Below are positions 57,287-64,000 of a stretch of DNA of 64,000 bases, in pieces. Each line of letters starts with the position of its first letter. Position 1 is the first letter of the stretch. A program made the translations under genes and the position numbers. The stretch comes from Streptosporangium violaceochromogenes (lineage in GTDB: Bacteria > Actinomycetota > Actinomycetes > Streptosporangiales > Streptosporangiaceae): positions 169,699 through 233,698 of the forward strand of contig NZ_BNBB01000009.1 in the NCBI RefSeq assembly GCF_014654615.1. The letters run 5' to 3'. Below the pieces are notes generated by a model. That model did no database searches. It worked only from the letters and a program-made list of their open reading frames with translations, and had not been told where the DNA came from.

Positions 57287-57456
57287 GGGTACCGGTCCGC
57301 GGTGCCGTCCACCGAGGCGAGCGCCTCCTCCAGCCCGGTGAACACCTCCTCGAACACGCGCACGTGCGCCGAGACGGGCGTCGCCCCAAGGCGGGCGAGC
57401 CCGCCCAGCGCGATGTCCACCCGCTCCTCACCGGACTCTTCCGGCAGCTCCGTCAT
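57283..57456 (-). CDS. Small conserved hypothetical protein upstream of tlyA
   Basis: This 57-aa acidic, helical protein (opening MTELPEESGEERVDIALGGL, then HVRVFEEVFTGLEEAL) has a good GGAGGGAG site and a GTGA overlap with tlyA, showing it is translated. Similar short ORFs precede tlyA in other actinomycetes. No function is known; a ribosome-assembly or TlyA-linked role is only a guess from coupling. Confidence 0.8.
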   Translation of the reverse strand: MTELPEESGEERVDIALGGLARLGATPVSAHVRVFEEVFTGLEEALASVDGTADRYP

Positions 57457-57856
57457 ACGCTCCCTCCGGGGGTGCTCCCCGCCGGCGTGGCGACCACGCG
57501 GGCACCGGGCCCGCCGGGCGCCCCGCCCGGCGACGTCTTGACCGTATCGGACAGCGCGGCGGCCGGCGCACCGGCGGCCCCGCGCGCCGCCCCCCGGCGC
57601 GGAAAAGGGCGTGCCCTCCGGGGGAGGCGGCCCGCGAACCACCGCGCCCCCTTGTTCGTTGTGCCGGTTGCGGGACCGGTGGCCACCCATCCGCTCGCGA
57701 CGGCGCGAACACCGCCGCGGGCGCCCCCTCCTCCGGCCCCATCCGCAGGCCGGGTCGCGTGCCGGGGTCCTGTGGAACGCTACCGTCGTTCGTAGACGCA
57801 GGGATATCGGACCGCCCGTCCTCCGGGCCGGCCCGAGCAGAAGGGAGCGCCAAGCG
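57457..57856. other. Divergent intergenic region, no gene seen
   Basis: These 400 bases separate the tlyA-nadK-recN unit from the SCP2 gene. The open frames through it are shadows with no family features. It is GC-rich with several small inverted repeats. It must hold the promoters of both units, but I could not define -10/-35 boxes with confidence. Confidence 0.5.
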
Positions 57857-58204
57857 ATGGCGACCGTCGACGAGTGCCGGGTGGCACTGCGCAAACTCGG
57901 CGAGCAGTTCGACGAACTCGACCGCGAGAGCCGGAGCAGGCACGTGGTCGAGCGCAGCATCAGCTGCCATATCAGCGATCTCCAGGTCACCTTCTACGGC
58001 CATATCCACCACGGCGGGCTGGGCCCCTTCGACGACCTGCCCCCCGGCGACGGCAGGCGGGCCGACGTGAAGCTGACGATCGGCAGCGACGACCTGGTCT
58101 CCCTGGTCAACGGCGAGCTGGACATGGGGCGCGCGGTGTTCGGCGGCAAGGTGAAGATCGACGCCAGCTTCGGTGACCTGCTGCGCCTGCGCAAGCTCCT
58201 GTAA
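57857..58204 (+). CDS. SCP2 (sterol carrier) family protein
   Basis: This 115-aa single-domain protein has the SCP2 lipid-binding fold: VTFYGHIHHGG, then VKLTIGSDDLVSLVNGELDM and GKVKIDASFGDLLRL, the typical closing repeat. Its ligand is unknown, probably a hydrophobic small molecule. The ATG follows AAGGGAG. It ends 20 bases before the convergent HAD gene. Confidence 0.85.
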   Translation: MATVDECRVALRKLGEQFDELDRESRSRHVVERSISCHISDLQVTFYGHIHHGGLGPFDDLPPGDGRRADVKLTIGSDDLVSLVNGELDMGRAVFGGKVKIDASFGDLLRLRKLL

Positions 58205-58224
58205 ACGCGGCCTTTCCACGCCGG

Positions 58225-59244
58225 TTACCTCGCGGACGGCGCGCACCCCGGAAGCGAGGAGGCGAGCACGGCCTTGACCGCGTCCTCGTCCGCCCGCCCG
58301 CCACCGGCCGCCTCCCAGGTCGCCGCGGAGGCCGCCCGCAGCCCGTCGAGAGGATCCCCCCGCCCCCGGAGCCCCAGACGACCCCCCTCCCAGTGGGCGC
58401 TCCACCCCCCGCAGACCCACGCGTCCCCCTCGCGCCGCGTCCGCGGATAGGGGCGGTGCAGAGCGGACAGGTCGGCGGCGACGTAGGTGGGACGATGACG
58501 GGGAGGCGCGGTCAGCAGATCCAGCGGGCTCGCCACACCGGTGAGCACAAGCAGGCTGTCCACCCCGGCGTTGCTCGCCCCCTCGATGTCGGTGTCGAGC
58601 CGGTCGCCGACCACCAGAGGCCGCCTGGCCCCGGTCCTGAGCATCGACTCGCGGTGCAGCGGCGGCTCGGGTTTTCCCGCGACGATCGGCTCCACCCCGG
58701 TCGCCGTGGCGATCACCCGGATCATCGCGCCGTTTCCGGGCAGCTCCCCCCGGCCCGTCGGCATGGTCGCGTCCGCGTTCGCGGCCACGAACAGGGCGCC
58801 CTGCCGTACGGCCAGGGCTCCCTCCGCCAGCAGGCCGTAGGAAAGGTCGGGGGCGATGCCCTGCACCACCGCCGCCGGGACCTCCAGGGCCGAGGTGACC
58901 GGGCGCAGGCCGTGGGCACGCACGGCGCTGCGCAGGCCCATCCCCCCGACCACCAGCACGGCCGCGCCCGGCTGGACCCGTTCGGCCACCAGCCTCGCGG
59001 CGGCCTGGGCCGAGGTGACCACGTCACCGGGAGACGCCGGCGCGCCGAGCGCGGCGAGATGCCGGGCGATCGCACCGGGGGTGCGGGAGGCGTTGTTGGT
59101 GACGTAGGCGAGCCGCACACCGTGCCGCGCCGCCCGGCGCAGCGCCTCGGGAGCACCGGGCACGGCGTCGCGCCCGAGATACACCACCCCGTCAAGGTCG
59201 AGCAGAAGGGTGTCGTAAGGGTCGATCAGCGTCTGTTCGTCCAC
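58225..59244 (-). CDS. HAD-IIA family sugar-phosphatase (NagD-like)
   Basis: This 339-aa phosphatase has motif I LLLDLDGVVYLG, motif II YVTNNASRTP, Lys in VAGKPEPPLH and motif III VVGDRLDTDIEGASNAG, the NagD/phosphoglycolate phosphatase type. A C-terminal 60-residue extension (AWVCGGWSAHWEGG onward) is beyond the usual fold. A GTG start has no strong ribosome site. Substrate unknown. Confidence 0.88.
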   Translation of the reverse strand: MDEQTLIDPYDTLLLDLDGVVYLGRDAVPGAPEALRRAARHGVRLAYVTNNASRTPGAIARHLAALGAPASPGDVVTSAQAAARLVAERVQPGAAVLVVGGMGLRSAVRAHGLRPVTSALEVPAAVVQGIAPDLSYGLLAEGALAVRQGALFVAANADATMPTGRGELPGNGAMIRVIATATGVEPIVAGKPEPPLHRESMLRTGARRPLVVGDRLDTDIEGASNAGVDSLLVLTGVASPLDLLTAPPRHRPTYVAADLSALHRPYPRTRREGDAWVCGGWSAHWEGGRLGLRGRGDPLDGLRAASAATWEAAGGGRADEDAVKAVLASSLPGCAPSAR

Positions 59245-59267
59245 CCGCCCATTTCATCACCCGCGCG

Positions 59268-59699
59268 TCACGACCGGCGGGCCCGCAAGGTCGCCCGGAC
59301 GCTTTTCAGCGCCGAGACGTAGTGCCGTTGGTCGGGCCGCATGGCGGCGGCGATGGCCAGGGGCTCCTGGGCCGCCTCCATGTCCCCGCACCTCCACAGG
59401 GCGAGACCGAGGCCGAAATAGGCGTAGTCCTCGGTGGGGTTGGCATCGATGATCCATCGAAAACTGTCGGCGGCGTCGGTGTACTGCCTGGAGTTGAACT
59501 GGGCGCGGGCGAGGGCCTCTCTGATGCTCCGTGACTCCGGCTCGGCGCCGGCGGCACGTTCCAGCAGCGCCGCGGCAGCCGCCGGGCTGCCCTCACCCAG
59601 GAGTTTCACCCCCCGCTGAAACCACTCGTAGACGTCCCCGACCGGAGCGCCCGTCTCGGGGCTGGGGGAATCAGACGGACCGCTGCGTCCTTGGACCAT
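59268..59699 (-). CDS. Tetratricopeptide repeat protein
   Basis: This 143-aa helical protein has two to three TPR-like units (YEWFQRGVKLLGEGSPAAAA, ALARAQFNSRQYTDAADSFR, YFGLGLALWRCGDMEAAQEP) after a 20-residue disordered leader. The ATG at 59699 follows AAGGAGG at good distance; an ATG at 59717 does not. It sits 24 bases before the HAD gene and is probably cotranscribed. It likely serves as a protein-binding scaffold. Confidence 0.82.
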   Translation of the reverse strand: MVQGRSGPSDSPSPETGAPVGDVYEWFQRGVKLLGEGSPAAAAALLERAAGAEPESRSIREALARAQFNSRQYTDAADSFRWIIDANPTEDYAYFGLGLALWRCGDMEAAQEPLAIAAAMRPDQRHYVSALKSVRATLRARRS

Positions 59700-59818
59700 A
59701 CGTGAGGCCTCCTTCATCGTCAGATGACAGATCTGATCGATTCCCTGACGGACCGGGCGCCACCACGGCACCGAGGCGACCCCTGGACGTTTCAGGCCTT
59801 TATGGGAGCATGCCCTAT

Positions 59819-61108
59819 ATGGCGAATCTTGAACTGCCGGTGCCCGACGGGCTGGTGCTGCGCCCGTTTCACGGCGTACGGTTCGCGGTCGATGACCTGG
59901 CCGAGGTGACCTCCCCTCCTTACGACCTCATCGAAGAGAACGGCGTCCAGGACCTGCTCGCCTCACATCCCAACAACGTGGTGCGGCTGATCCTTCCCGG
60001 CGCCGACCGTCATCGGTACGCCGAGGCACGGGAAACCCTGAACGCCTGGCTCTCCTCCGGCGTGCTGGTCGTCGACGAGACGCCCGGCGTGTACGTCTAC
60101 GAGCAGACCGGCCCGGGGGTCCTCCAGCGCGGGCTCATCGGCGACGTGGGCCTGACCACCCCGCAGCGCCGGGTCATCATGCCGCACGAGGACGTACTGC
60201 CCGGCCCGGTCGCCGACCGGCTGGCCCTCATGCGCACCACCGAGGCCAACCTGGAACCCATCTTCCTCCTTTACCAGGGGGGCGGCGGCGCGGCCACCCT
60301 CCTCGTCGACCGAATCGCCGCCCTTCGCCCGCCCCTGGTCGAGGTGGAGACCCGCGACGGGCTCAAGCACCGGCTGTGGGCCGTCACCGACGCCGCCGAA
60401 CTCACCGAGCTCAACGCCGACCTCCAAAACCGCCAGGCCCTCATCGCCGACGGCCACCACCGCTACGCCACCTATCTCGCGCTTCAGCGTGAGCACCACG
60501 GCGCGGCCGCCGGCGCCGCGCCCGGCCGTACGGGGATGCCGGGCCCCTGGGACTTCGGGCTGGCGCTCCTCGTCGACGCCGACTCCTACCCGCCCGTCCT
60601 GAAGGCCATCCACCGGGTCATCCCGCACCTCCCCCTGCAGGAGGCGGTGACCCGGGCGAAAGGAGCCTGGCAGGTGGAGGAGCACGCCGACCTGGCCCGG
60701 GGGCTGGCCGCTCTGGCGGGCGCCGCGGAACCGGCCTATCTGCTGTCGGCAGGGGAGAGGGCGCACCTCCTCACCGCCCCGGACCCGGCTCAGCTCGCCC
60801 GGGCCATGCCCGCCCACAGGTCCGCCCGGTGGCGCGCGCTGAACACGGCCGTCCTCTCGGAGTTCCTGCTCCCCAAGGTCTGGGGCACGCGAGACGACGA
60901 GCGGTCGGTCCGTATCGTGCACCACGACCCGAAGGCGGCGGTACGACTGGCCCAGAGCTCGGGGGGAACGGCGGTGCTTCTCAACCCGCTGAAAGTCGAC
61001 GACGTACTCGCGGTCGCGGCCCAGGAGGAGCGGGTGCCCCGCAAATCCACCTCCTTCGGCCCCAAACCCCGGACCGGGCTGGTACTGCGCATGCTGACCC
61101 TCGACTGA
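59819..61108 (+). CDS. DUF1015 family protein
   Basis: This 429-aa protein has the DUF1015 hallmarks EVTSPPYDLI near residue 30, PHEDVLPGPVADRL and LIADGHHRYATYL. Relatives occur near serine-pathway genes in some bacteria and may be kinases or oxidoreductase-like, but function is not established. ATG at 59819 sits well behind GGGAG; an ATG at 59810 adds three residues. Confidence 0.88.
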   Translation: MANLELPVPDGLVLRPFHGVRFAVDDLAEVTSPPYDLIEENGVQDLLASHPNNVVRLILPGADRHRYAEARETLNAWLSSGVLVVDETPGVYVYEQTGPGVLQRGLIGDVGLTTPQRRVIMPHEDVLPGPVADRLALMRTTEANLEPIFLLYQGGGGAATLLVDRIAALRPPLVEVETRDGLKHRLWAVTDAAELTELNADLQNRQALIADGHHRYATYLALQREHHGAAAGAAPGRTGMPGPWDFGLALLVDADSYPPVLKAIHRVIPHLPLQEAVTRAKGAWQVEEHADLARGLAALAGAAEPAYLLSAGERAHLLTAPDPAQLARAMPAHRSARWRALNTAVLSEFLLPKVWGTRDDERSVRIVHHDPKAAVRLAQSSGGTAVLLNPLKVDDVLAVAAQEERVPRKSTSFGPKPRTGLVLRMLTLD

Positions 61109-61173
61109 CGGCCGCGGGGGGTGGACACCGGCTCGCGCCGCACCGGCCGCGAGGCCCGACCGGCCCCTGAGGC

Positions 61174-61629
61174 TTAAGGGCCGGAAAGGCCTCGCGCGCC
61201 CTTCCCAGACTTCCCAGACTTCCCGGGCGCGACAGGCCCCGCGGACAGAAGCGAGCACACCGGCCCGGAGGAGATCGCGGCCGACGCCCCTTTTCCATCG
61301 CCTGAAGGCCCGCCCTCCCGGCGTTCGAGGCGTCTCGCCGAGTGAACCTCAACCTCACAGCCCGACGACTTGGCCCCGTCGCCCCCCCACCAGCGGCGGC
61401 GCAGCGAACCCACCACCTCGACCATGTCGTCGGGGAGCCACTCGGCCGCCGCCACGGTGACCTCGGGCTCGAACGACACGCACGAGATGGTGTCCACCCG
61501 GACCCCGCGGCCGGGCCGCCGTCTCCGGACGACCACGCGCCAGGCACCGAGGGTGATCCCGCTCTGCAGCGACCTGACACGCACCACCTCGGGCACGCGG
61601 CCCACCAGGGTGACCTCGTTGCGATCCAT
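61174..61629 (-). CDS. SSB-like OB-fold protein
   Basis: This 151-aa protein opens with MDRNEVTLVGRVPEVVRVRS and continues TLGAWRVVVRRRR and VVGSLRRRWWGG, matching the OB-fold of single-strand DNA-binding proteins but divergent from main SSB. The C-terminus lacks the acidic DDDIPF tip and instead has a Gly/Ser/Lys repeat (GKSGKSGKGARG) from a 9-base tandem repeat in the DNA. It may be an accessory SSB; DNA binding is inferred. Confidence 0.72.
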   Translation of the reverse strand: MDRNEVTLVGRVPEVVRVRSLQSGITLGAWRVVVRRRRPGRGVRVDTISCVSFEPEVTVAAAEWLPDDMVEVVGSLRRRWWGGDGAKSSGCEVEVHSARRLERREGGPSGDGKGASAAISSGPVCSLLSAGPVAPGKSGKSGKGARGLSGP

Positions 61630-61740
61630 CGAATCCTCCTTCGATCTCTGCCGGACGAGGACGACTCTCTACGATGTGAGCTGTGCCGGAACGGCGCGAA
61701 CACCGTTCTGGGGATACCCGTTCCAGTTCTGAGGTGACCT

Positions 61741-62667
61741 GTGGACAACATCACCGCCCTCGGCGGAGAGGTCTATGAGATCGACACAAGGATGGCGGGA
61801 TACTCCGGCATCACGGCGGGATACCTGATCCTCGGAGACCGCCCCTGCCTGGTGGAGACGGGCACATCCACCTCCGCGCCGGTGGTCCGCGACGCCCTGA
61901 CCTCTCTCGGTGTCGGCCCCGGCGACCTCGCCACGGTCGTCGTCACACACATCCATCTGGACCACGCCGGCGGCGTCGGCGACATCGCCGGCTTCTTCCC
62001 CGAGGCGGAGATCGTGGTCCACGAGAAGGGCGCACGACACCTCGCCGACCCCTCCCGGCTGATGGCCAGCGCCCGGGCGGTCTGGGGGGACAGGCTGGAC
62101 ACCCTGTTCGGCGAACTGTCCCCCACCGAGTCCTCGCGGATCCGCGCGCTCGGCGAGACGGGGGCGGTCGACCTCGGCAACGGCCGTACGCTCAGCAGCC
62201 ACTACTCCCCCGGCCACGCCAAGCATCATGTGGGGCTGATCGACTCGGGCACCGGTGACCTGTATGTGGGCGACGCCGCCGGGGTCTACCTGCCGCAGAC
62301 GGGTGATCTGCGTCCCGCCACGCCACCGCCGGACTTCGACCTGCGGACCGCCCTCGACTCGATCGCCCTGTTCGAGGCGCTGGGCCCGCAACGACTGCTG
62401 TTCAGTCACTACGGGCCGGTCACGAACGTGGAGGAGACCCTTGAACGCTCAGCGGAGGAACTGCGCGTCTGGGTCGACCTGACCCGCCAGGCGCACTCCG
62501 AGGGAATGGATCTGGACCACGCGGTGGCGATGGTCAGGGAACGCACAAAGGAGCGCTACGCCGCGTTGAAGGCCGATGACACGACCGCCGAGCGGTTCGA
62601 GCTCCTCAGCGGTGCCCCGTCCAACGTGGCGGGCATCCTCCACTGGCTGGACCGGGTCCAGCCGTAG
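61741..62667 (+). CDS. MBL-fold metallo-hydrolase
   Basis: This 308-aa metallo-beta-lactamase-fold hydrolase has THIHLDHAGG near residue 75, SPGHAKHHVG, VGDAAGV and a C-terminal HYGP, giving a complete dinuclear metal site. A helical extension of 70 residues follows. A GTG start is behind GAGGTG. No pathway is apparent. Confidence 0.87.
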   Translation: MDNITALGGEVYEIDTRMAGYSGITAGYLILGDRPCLVETGTSTSAPVVRDALTSLGVGPGDLATVVVTHIHLDHAGGVGDIAGFFPEAEIVVHEKGARHLADPSRLMASARAVWGDRLDTLFGELSPTESSRIRALGETGAVDLGNGRTLSSHYSPGHAKHHVGLIDSGTGDLYVGDAAGVYLPQTGDLRPATPPPDFDLRTALDSIALFEALGPQRLLFSHYGPVTNVEETLERSAEELRVWVDLTRQAHSEGMDLDHAVAMVRERTKERYAALKADDTTAERFELLSGAPSNVAGILHWLDRVQP

Positions 62668-62676
62668 GACACCCTT

Positions 62677-62712
62677 CTGTTTCGGGTGCGCGGAGCCGCG
62701 CACCCGAAACAG
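62677..62712. terminator. Bidirectional hairpin terminator
   Basis: CTGTTTCGGGTGCGCG (62677-62692) and CGCGCACCCGAAACAG (62697-62712) form a perfect 16-bp stem with a GAGC loop, the strongest hairpin in the window. It lies between the convergent metallo-hydrolase and TPR genes, with AAACAG/CTGTTT ends giving U-containing 3' flanks both ways. Confidence 0.85.
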
Positions 62713-62720
62713 AGGACGGA

Positions 62721-64000
62721 CTAACGCCGCTTCCTGGTCGCGTCGCCGTCGCTGCCACCGTCTTCGCCGGTCTCCTCGTCGGCGTCGGCGAGGTTCTCCA
62801 GGACGTCACCGAAGTCGGGCTCGATGAAGGCCGGGCCGACACCGGTCTCGGCCTTCTCCCCCGCCTGGTCGCCGGCCTTCCTCTCGGTCTCCTCATCGGT
62901 CTTCTCGGAGGCGAGCGTCTCGTCGTCCGGGACGTTGTCGATGAGGGGCTCGGCCTCGTAGAGATCGTCTTCGACCTCGATCTGCGCGTCGAGAGCCGCC
63001 ACGTCGTCGATCCTGACATCCGCCTCGCCGTCGTTGCCGTCGAACTCGTCGCCGAACGTCTCCCCGAGGCCTTCCTCCGCGAGCGGCTCGTCGCCCTCTC
63101 CGCCAGCGGCGTCGTCGAGATCTTCGCCATCCTCTTCGAGGTCTTCGATGACCGCGCCGGTCAGCTCCGCGTAGCGCTCGGCGGCCTCGGTCTCACCGGC
63201 CTCGTCGAAGGTCATCGCGCGGCCGAACCACTCGGTGGCAGGCTCCTCGTGACCCGCGTCGGCCAAGGCGTCGGCGTAGGCGTAGGCCAGCCGGGCCGAC
63301 CAGGGATGCGGACGCGTGTCGCGCAGTTCGGGCAACCTCTGGAGGGTGATGACCGCGGCGTCCTTCTGGCCGAGATCGCGGCGGGCGCCCGACTCCACGA
63401 TGGCGAGCTCGATCTTGCCTGGCCGGTCGAGACGTTCGGCCTCCTTCGAACGGACCAGGTCCAGAGCGCGCTCGGGACGTCCGAGTCCGCGCTCGCAGTC
63501 CGCCATGATCGGCAGAAACGCGTCGGACCCCGTCATACGGCGGGCCGCACGCAGGTCGCTGAGTGCCTCGGCGAAATGTCCCGCCCGGTAGGCCGCGATG
63601 CCGACAGCCTCACGGACCACTCCGATGCGGGCGGCGAAGCGACGTGCGACCTTGGTGTGTTCGTACGCCTGCTCGGCCTCGTCCGCCTCCAGCGCCCGGC
63701 CGGCCGCCACGAGGTGACGGGAGATCAGATCAGCGAGGTCGAGCGGGAGAGAACGCAGTTCCTCCCTGATCTCCTTGTCGAGTTCCTCCTCGGTGATGTC
63801 GGGAGCGAGCGGAGGCAGCTCCTCGCGCGTACGGCTCGGCGTCTCCTCCCGGTCGTGCCGGCTGTAGCGGGTACGAGAGCCCTCCCCTTCGCCGCGGCCC
63901 CCTTCTTCAGGACCGCCGAAAGAACCACCGCGGTCGCCACGGTTGTACGGCGGGCGGTCGCCCCGGTTGTCACGGCTGTCGCGGTTGTCGCGGTATCCGC
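62721..64000 (-). CDS. TPR-like protein with Arg/Gly/Asp-rich N-terminal and acidic C-terminal regions (partial)
   Basis: The frame is open through the right edge, so at least 426 residues are coded and the N-terminus is outside; the ATG at 63710 is internal. The visible start is low-complexity RDNRDSRDNRGDR and GGSFGG text, then a helical TPR-like domain (AYRAGHFAEALSDLRAARRM, ARLAYAYADALADAGHEEPA), then about 130 acidic, probably disordered residues rich in Asp/Glu, ending DATRKRR. Such RG-rich/acidic layouts suggest RNA or ribosome-related binding, but no function is established. Confidence 0.75.
   Translation of the reverse strand, partial: GYRDNRDSRDNRGDRPPYNRGDRGGSFGGPEEGGRGEGEGSRTRYSRHDREETPSRTREELPPLAPDITEEELDKEIREELRSLPLDLADLISRHLVAAGRALEADEAEQAYEHTKVARRFAARIGVVREAVGIAAYRAGHFAEALSDLRAARRMTGSDAFLPIMADCERGLGRPERALDLVRSKEAERLDRPGKIELAIVESGARRDLGQKDAAVITLQRLPELRDTRPHPWSARLAYAYADALADAGHEEPATEWFGRAMTFDEAGETEAAERYAELTGAVIEDLEEDGEDLDDAAGGEGDEPLAEEGLGETFGDEFDGNDGEADVRIDDVAALDAQIEVEDDLYEAEPLIDNVPDDETLASEKTDEETERKAGDQAGEKAETGVGPAFIEPDFGDVLENLADADEETGEDGGSDGDATRKRR

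Overview
The window is a high-GC actinobacterial chromosome segment. GTG and TTG starts, ATGA/GTGA gene overlaps, RbpA, WhiA and SteA/SteB genes and the order tkt-tal-pgi-zwf-opcA-pgl ... secG-tpi-pgk-gap-whiA-yvcK-rapZ-uvrC ... uvrA all point to a filamentous actinomycete. The XRE/ATPase/DUF6879-type cassette and overall style suggest Streptosporangiaceae or a close relative; that placement is inference. No rRNA, tRNA, CRISPR array or intact mobile element was seen.

1-12.1 kb: two codirectional minus-strand operons for import and breakdown of a cyclic imino acid, most likely hydroxyproline. The upstream operon (12098 to 5851) encodes a three-part FAD/[2Fe-2S] dehydrogenase, a DapA-family deaminase, a proline-racemase-family epimerase and an aldehyde dehydrogenase, which together can take hydroxyproline to 2-oxoglutarate. 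The second operon (5649 to the window edge) encodes a LIV-type ABC importer, a second proline-racemase-family enzyme resembling trans-3-hydroxyproline dehydratase, and the start of an ornithine-cyclodeaminase-family reductase. Both promoter regions carry inverted repeats sharing the octamer TGTGACAT, and no regulator gene is nearby.

12.3-25.9 kb: heme A synthesis (ctaA, ctaB) flanking a PrsW-type protease, then the pentose phosphate operon tkt-tal-pgi-zwf-opcA-pgl and an amidohydrolase.

26-29.3 kb: a small accessory patch breaking conserved synteny. It holds an XRE/TPR regulator divergent from a GHKL ATPase, a 75-aa companion protein, a DUF6879-like gene cut short beside what looks like the tail of an IS5-type transposase, and an orphan coding-like fragment.

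29.3-44 kb: a MurG-like transferase, an RbpA-family protein, secG, tpi-pgk-gap, then whiA-yvcK-rapZ-uvrC as an overlapping operon, two tandem Rieske lipoproteins and uvrA.

44.3-53.6 kb: a metallo-hydrolase, the phosphatidylethanolamine pair psd-pssA, a TerC-family gene behind a probable manganese (yybP-ykoY) riboswitch, and a tightly overlapping envelope operon (SteA, SteB, an MraY/WecA-like transferase, MurJ, glycosyltransferase).

53.7-64 kb: recN, nadK, tlyA and a 57-aa ORF on one strand, then an SCP2 protein, a HAD phosphatase, small TPR, DUF1015 and SSB-like genes, a second metallo-hydrolase and a TPR protein running off the right edge. Several hairpins mark operon ends. The best second-look signals are the riboswitch, the Cys/Cys dehydratase-like enzyme beside a reductase, the shared octamer, the broken DUF6879/IS junction and unexplained hairpins in divergent intergenic regions.
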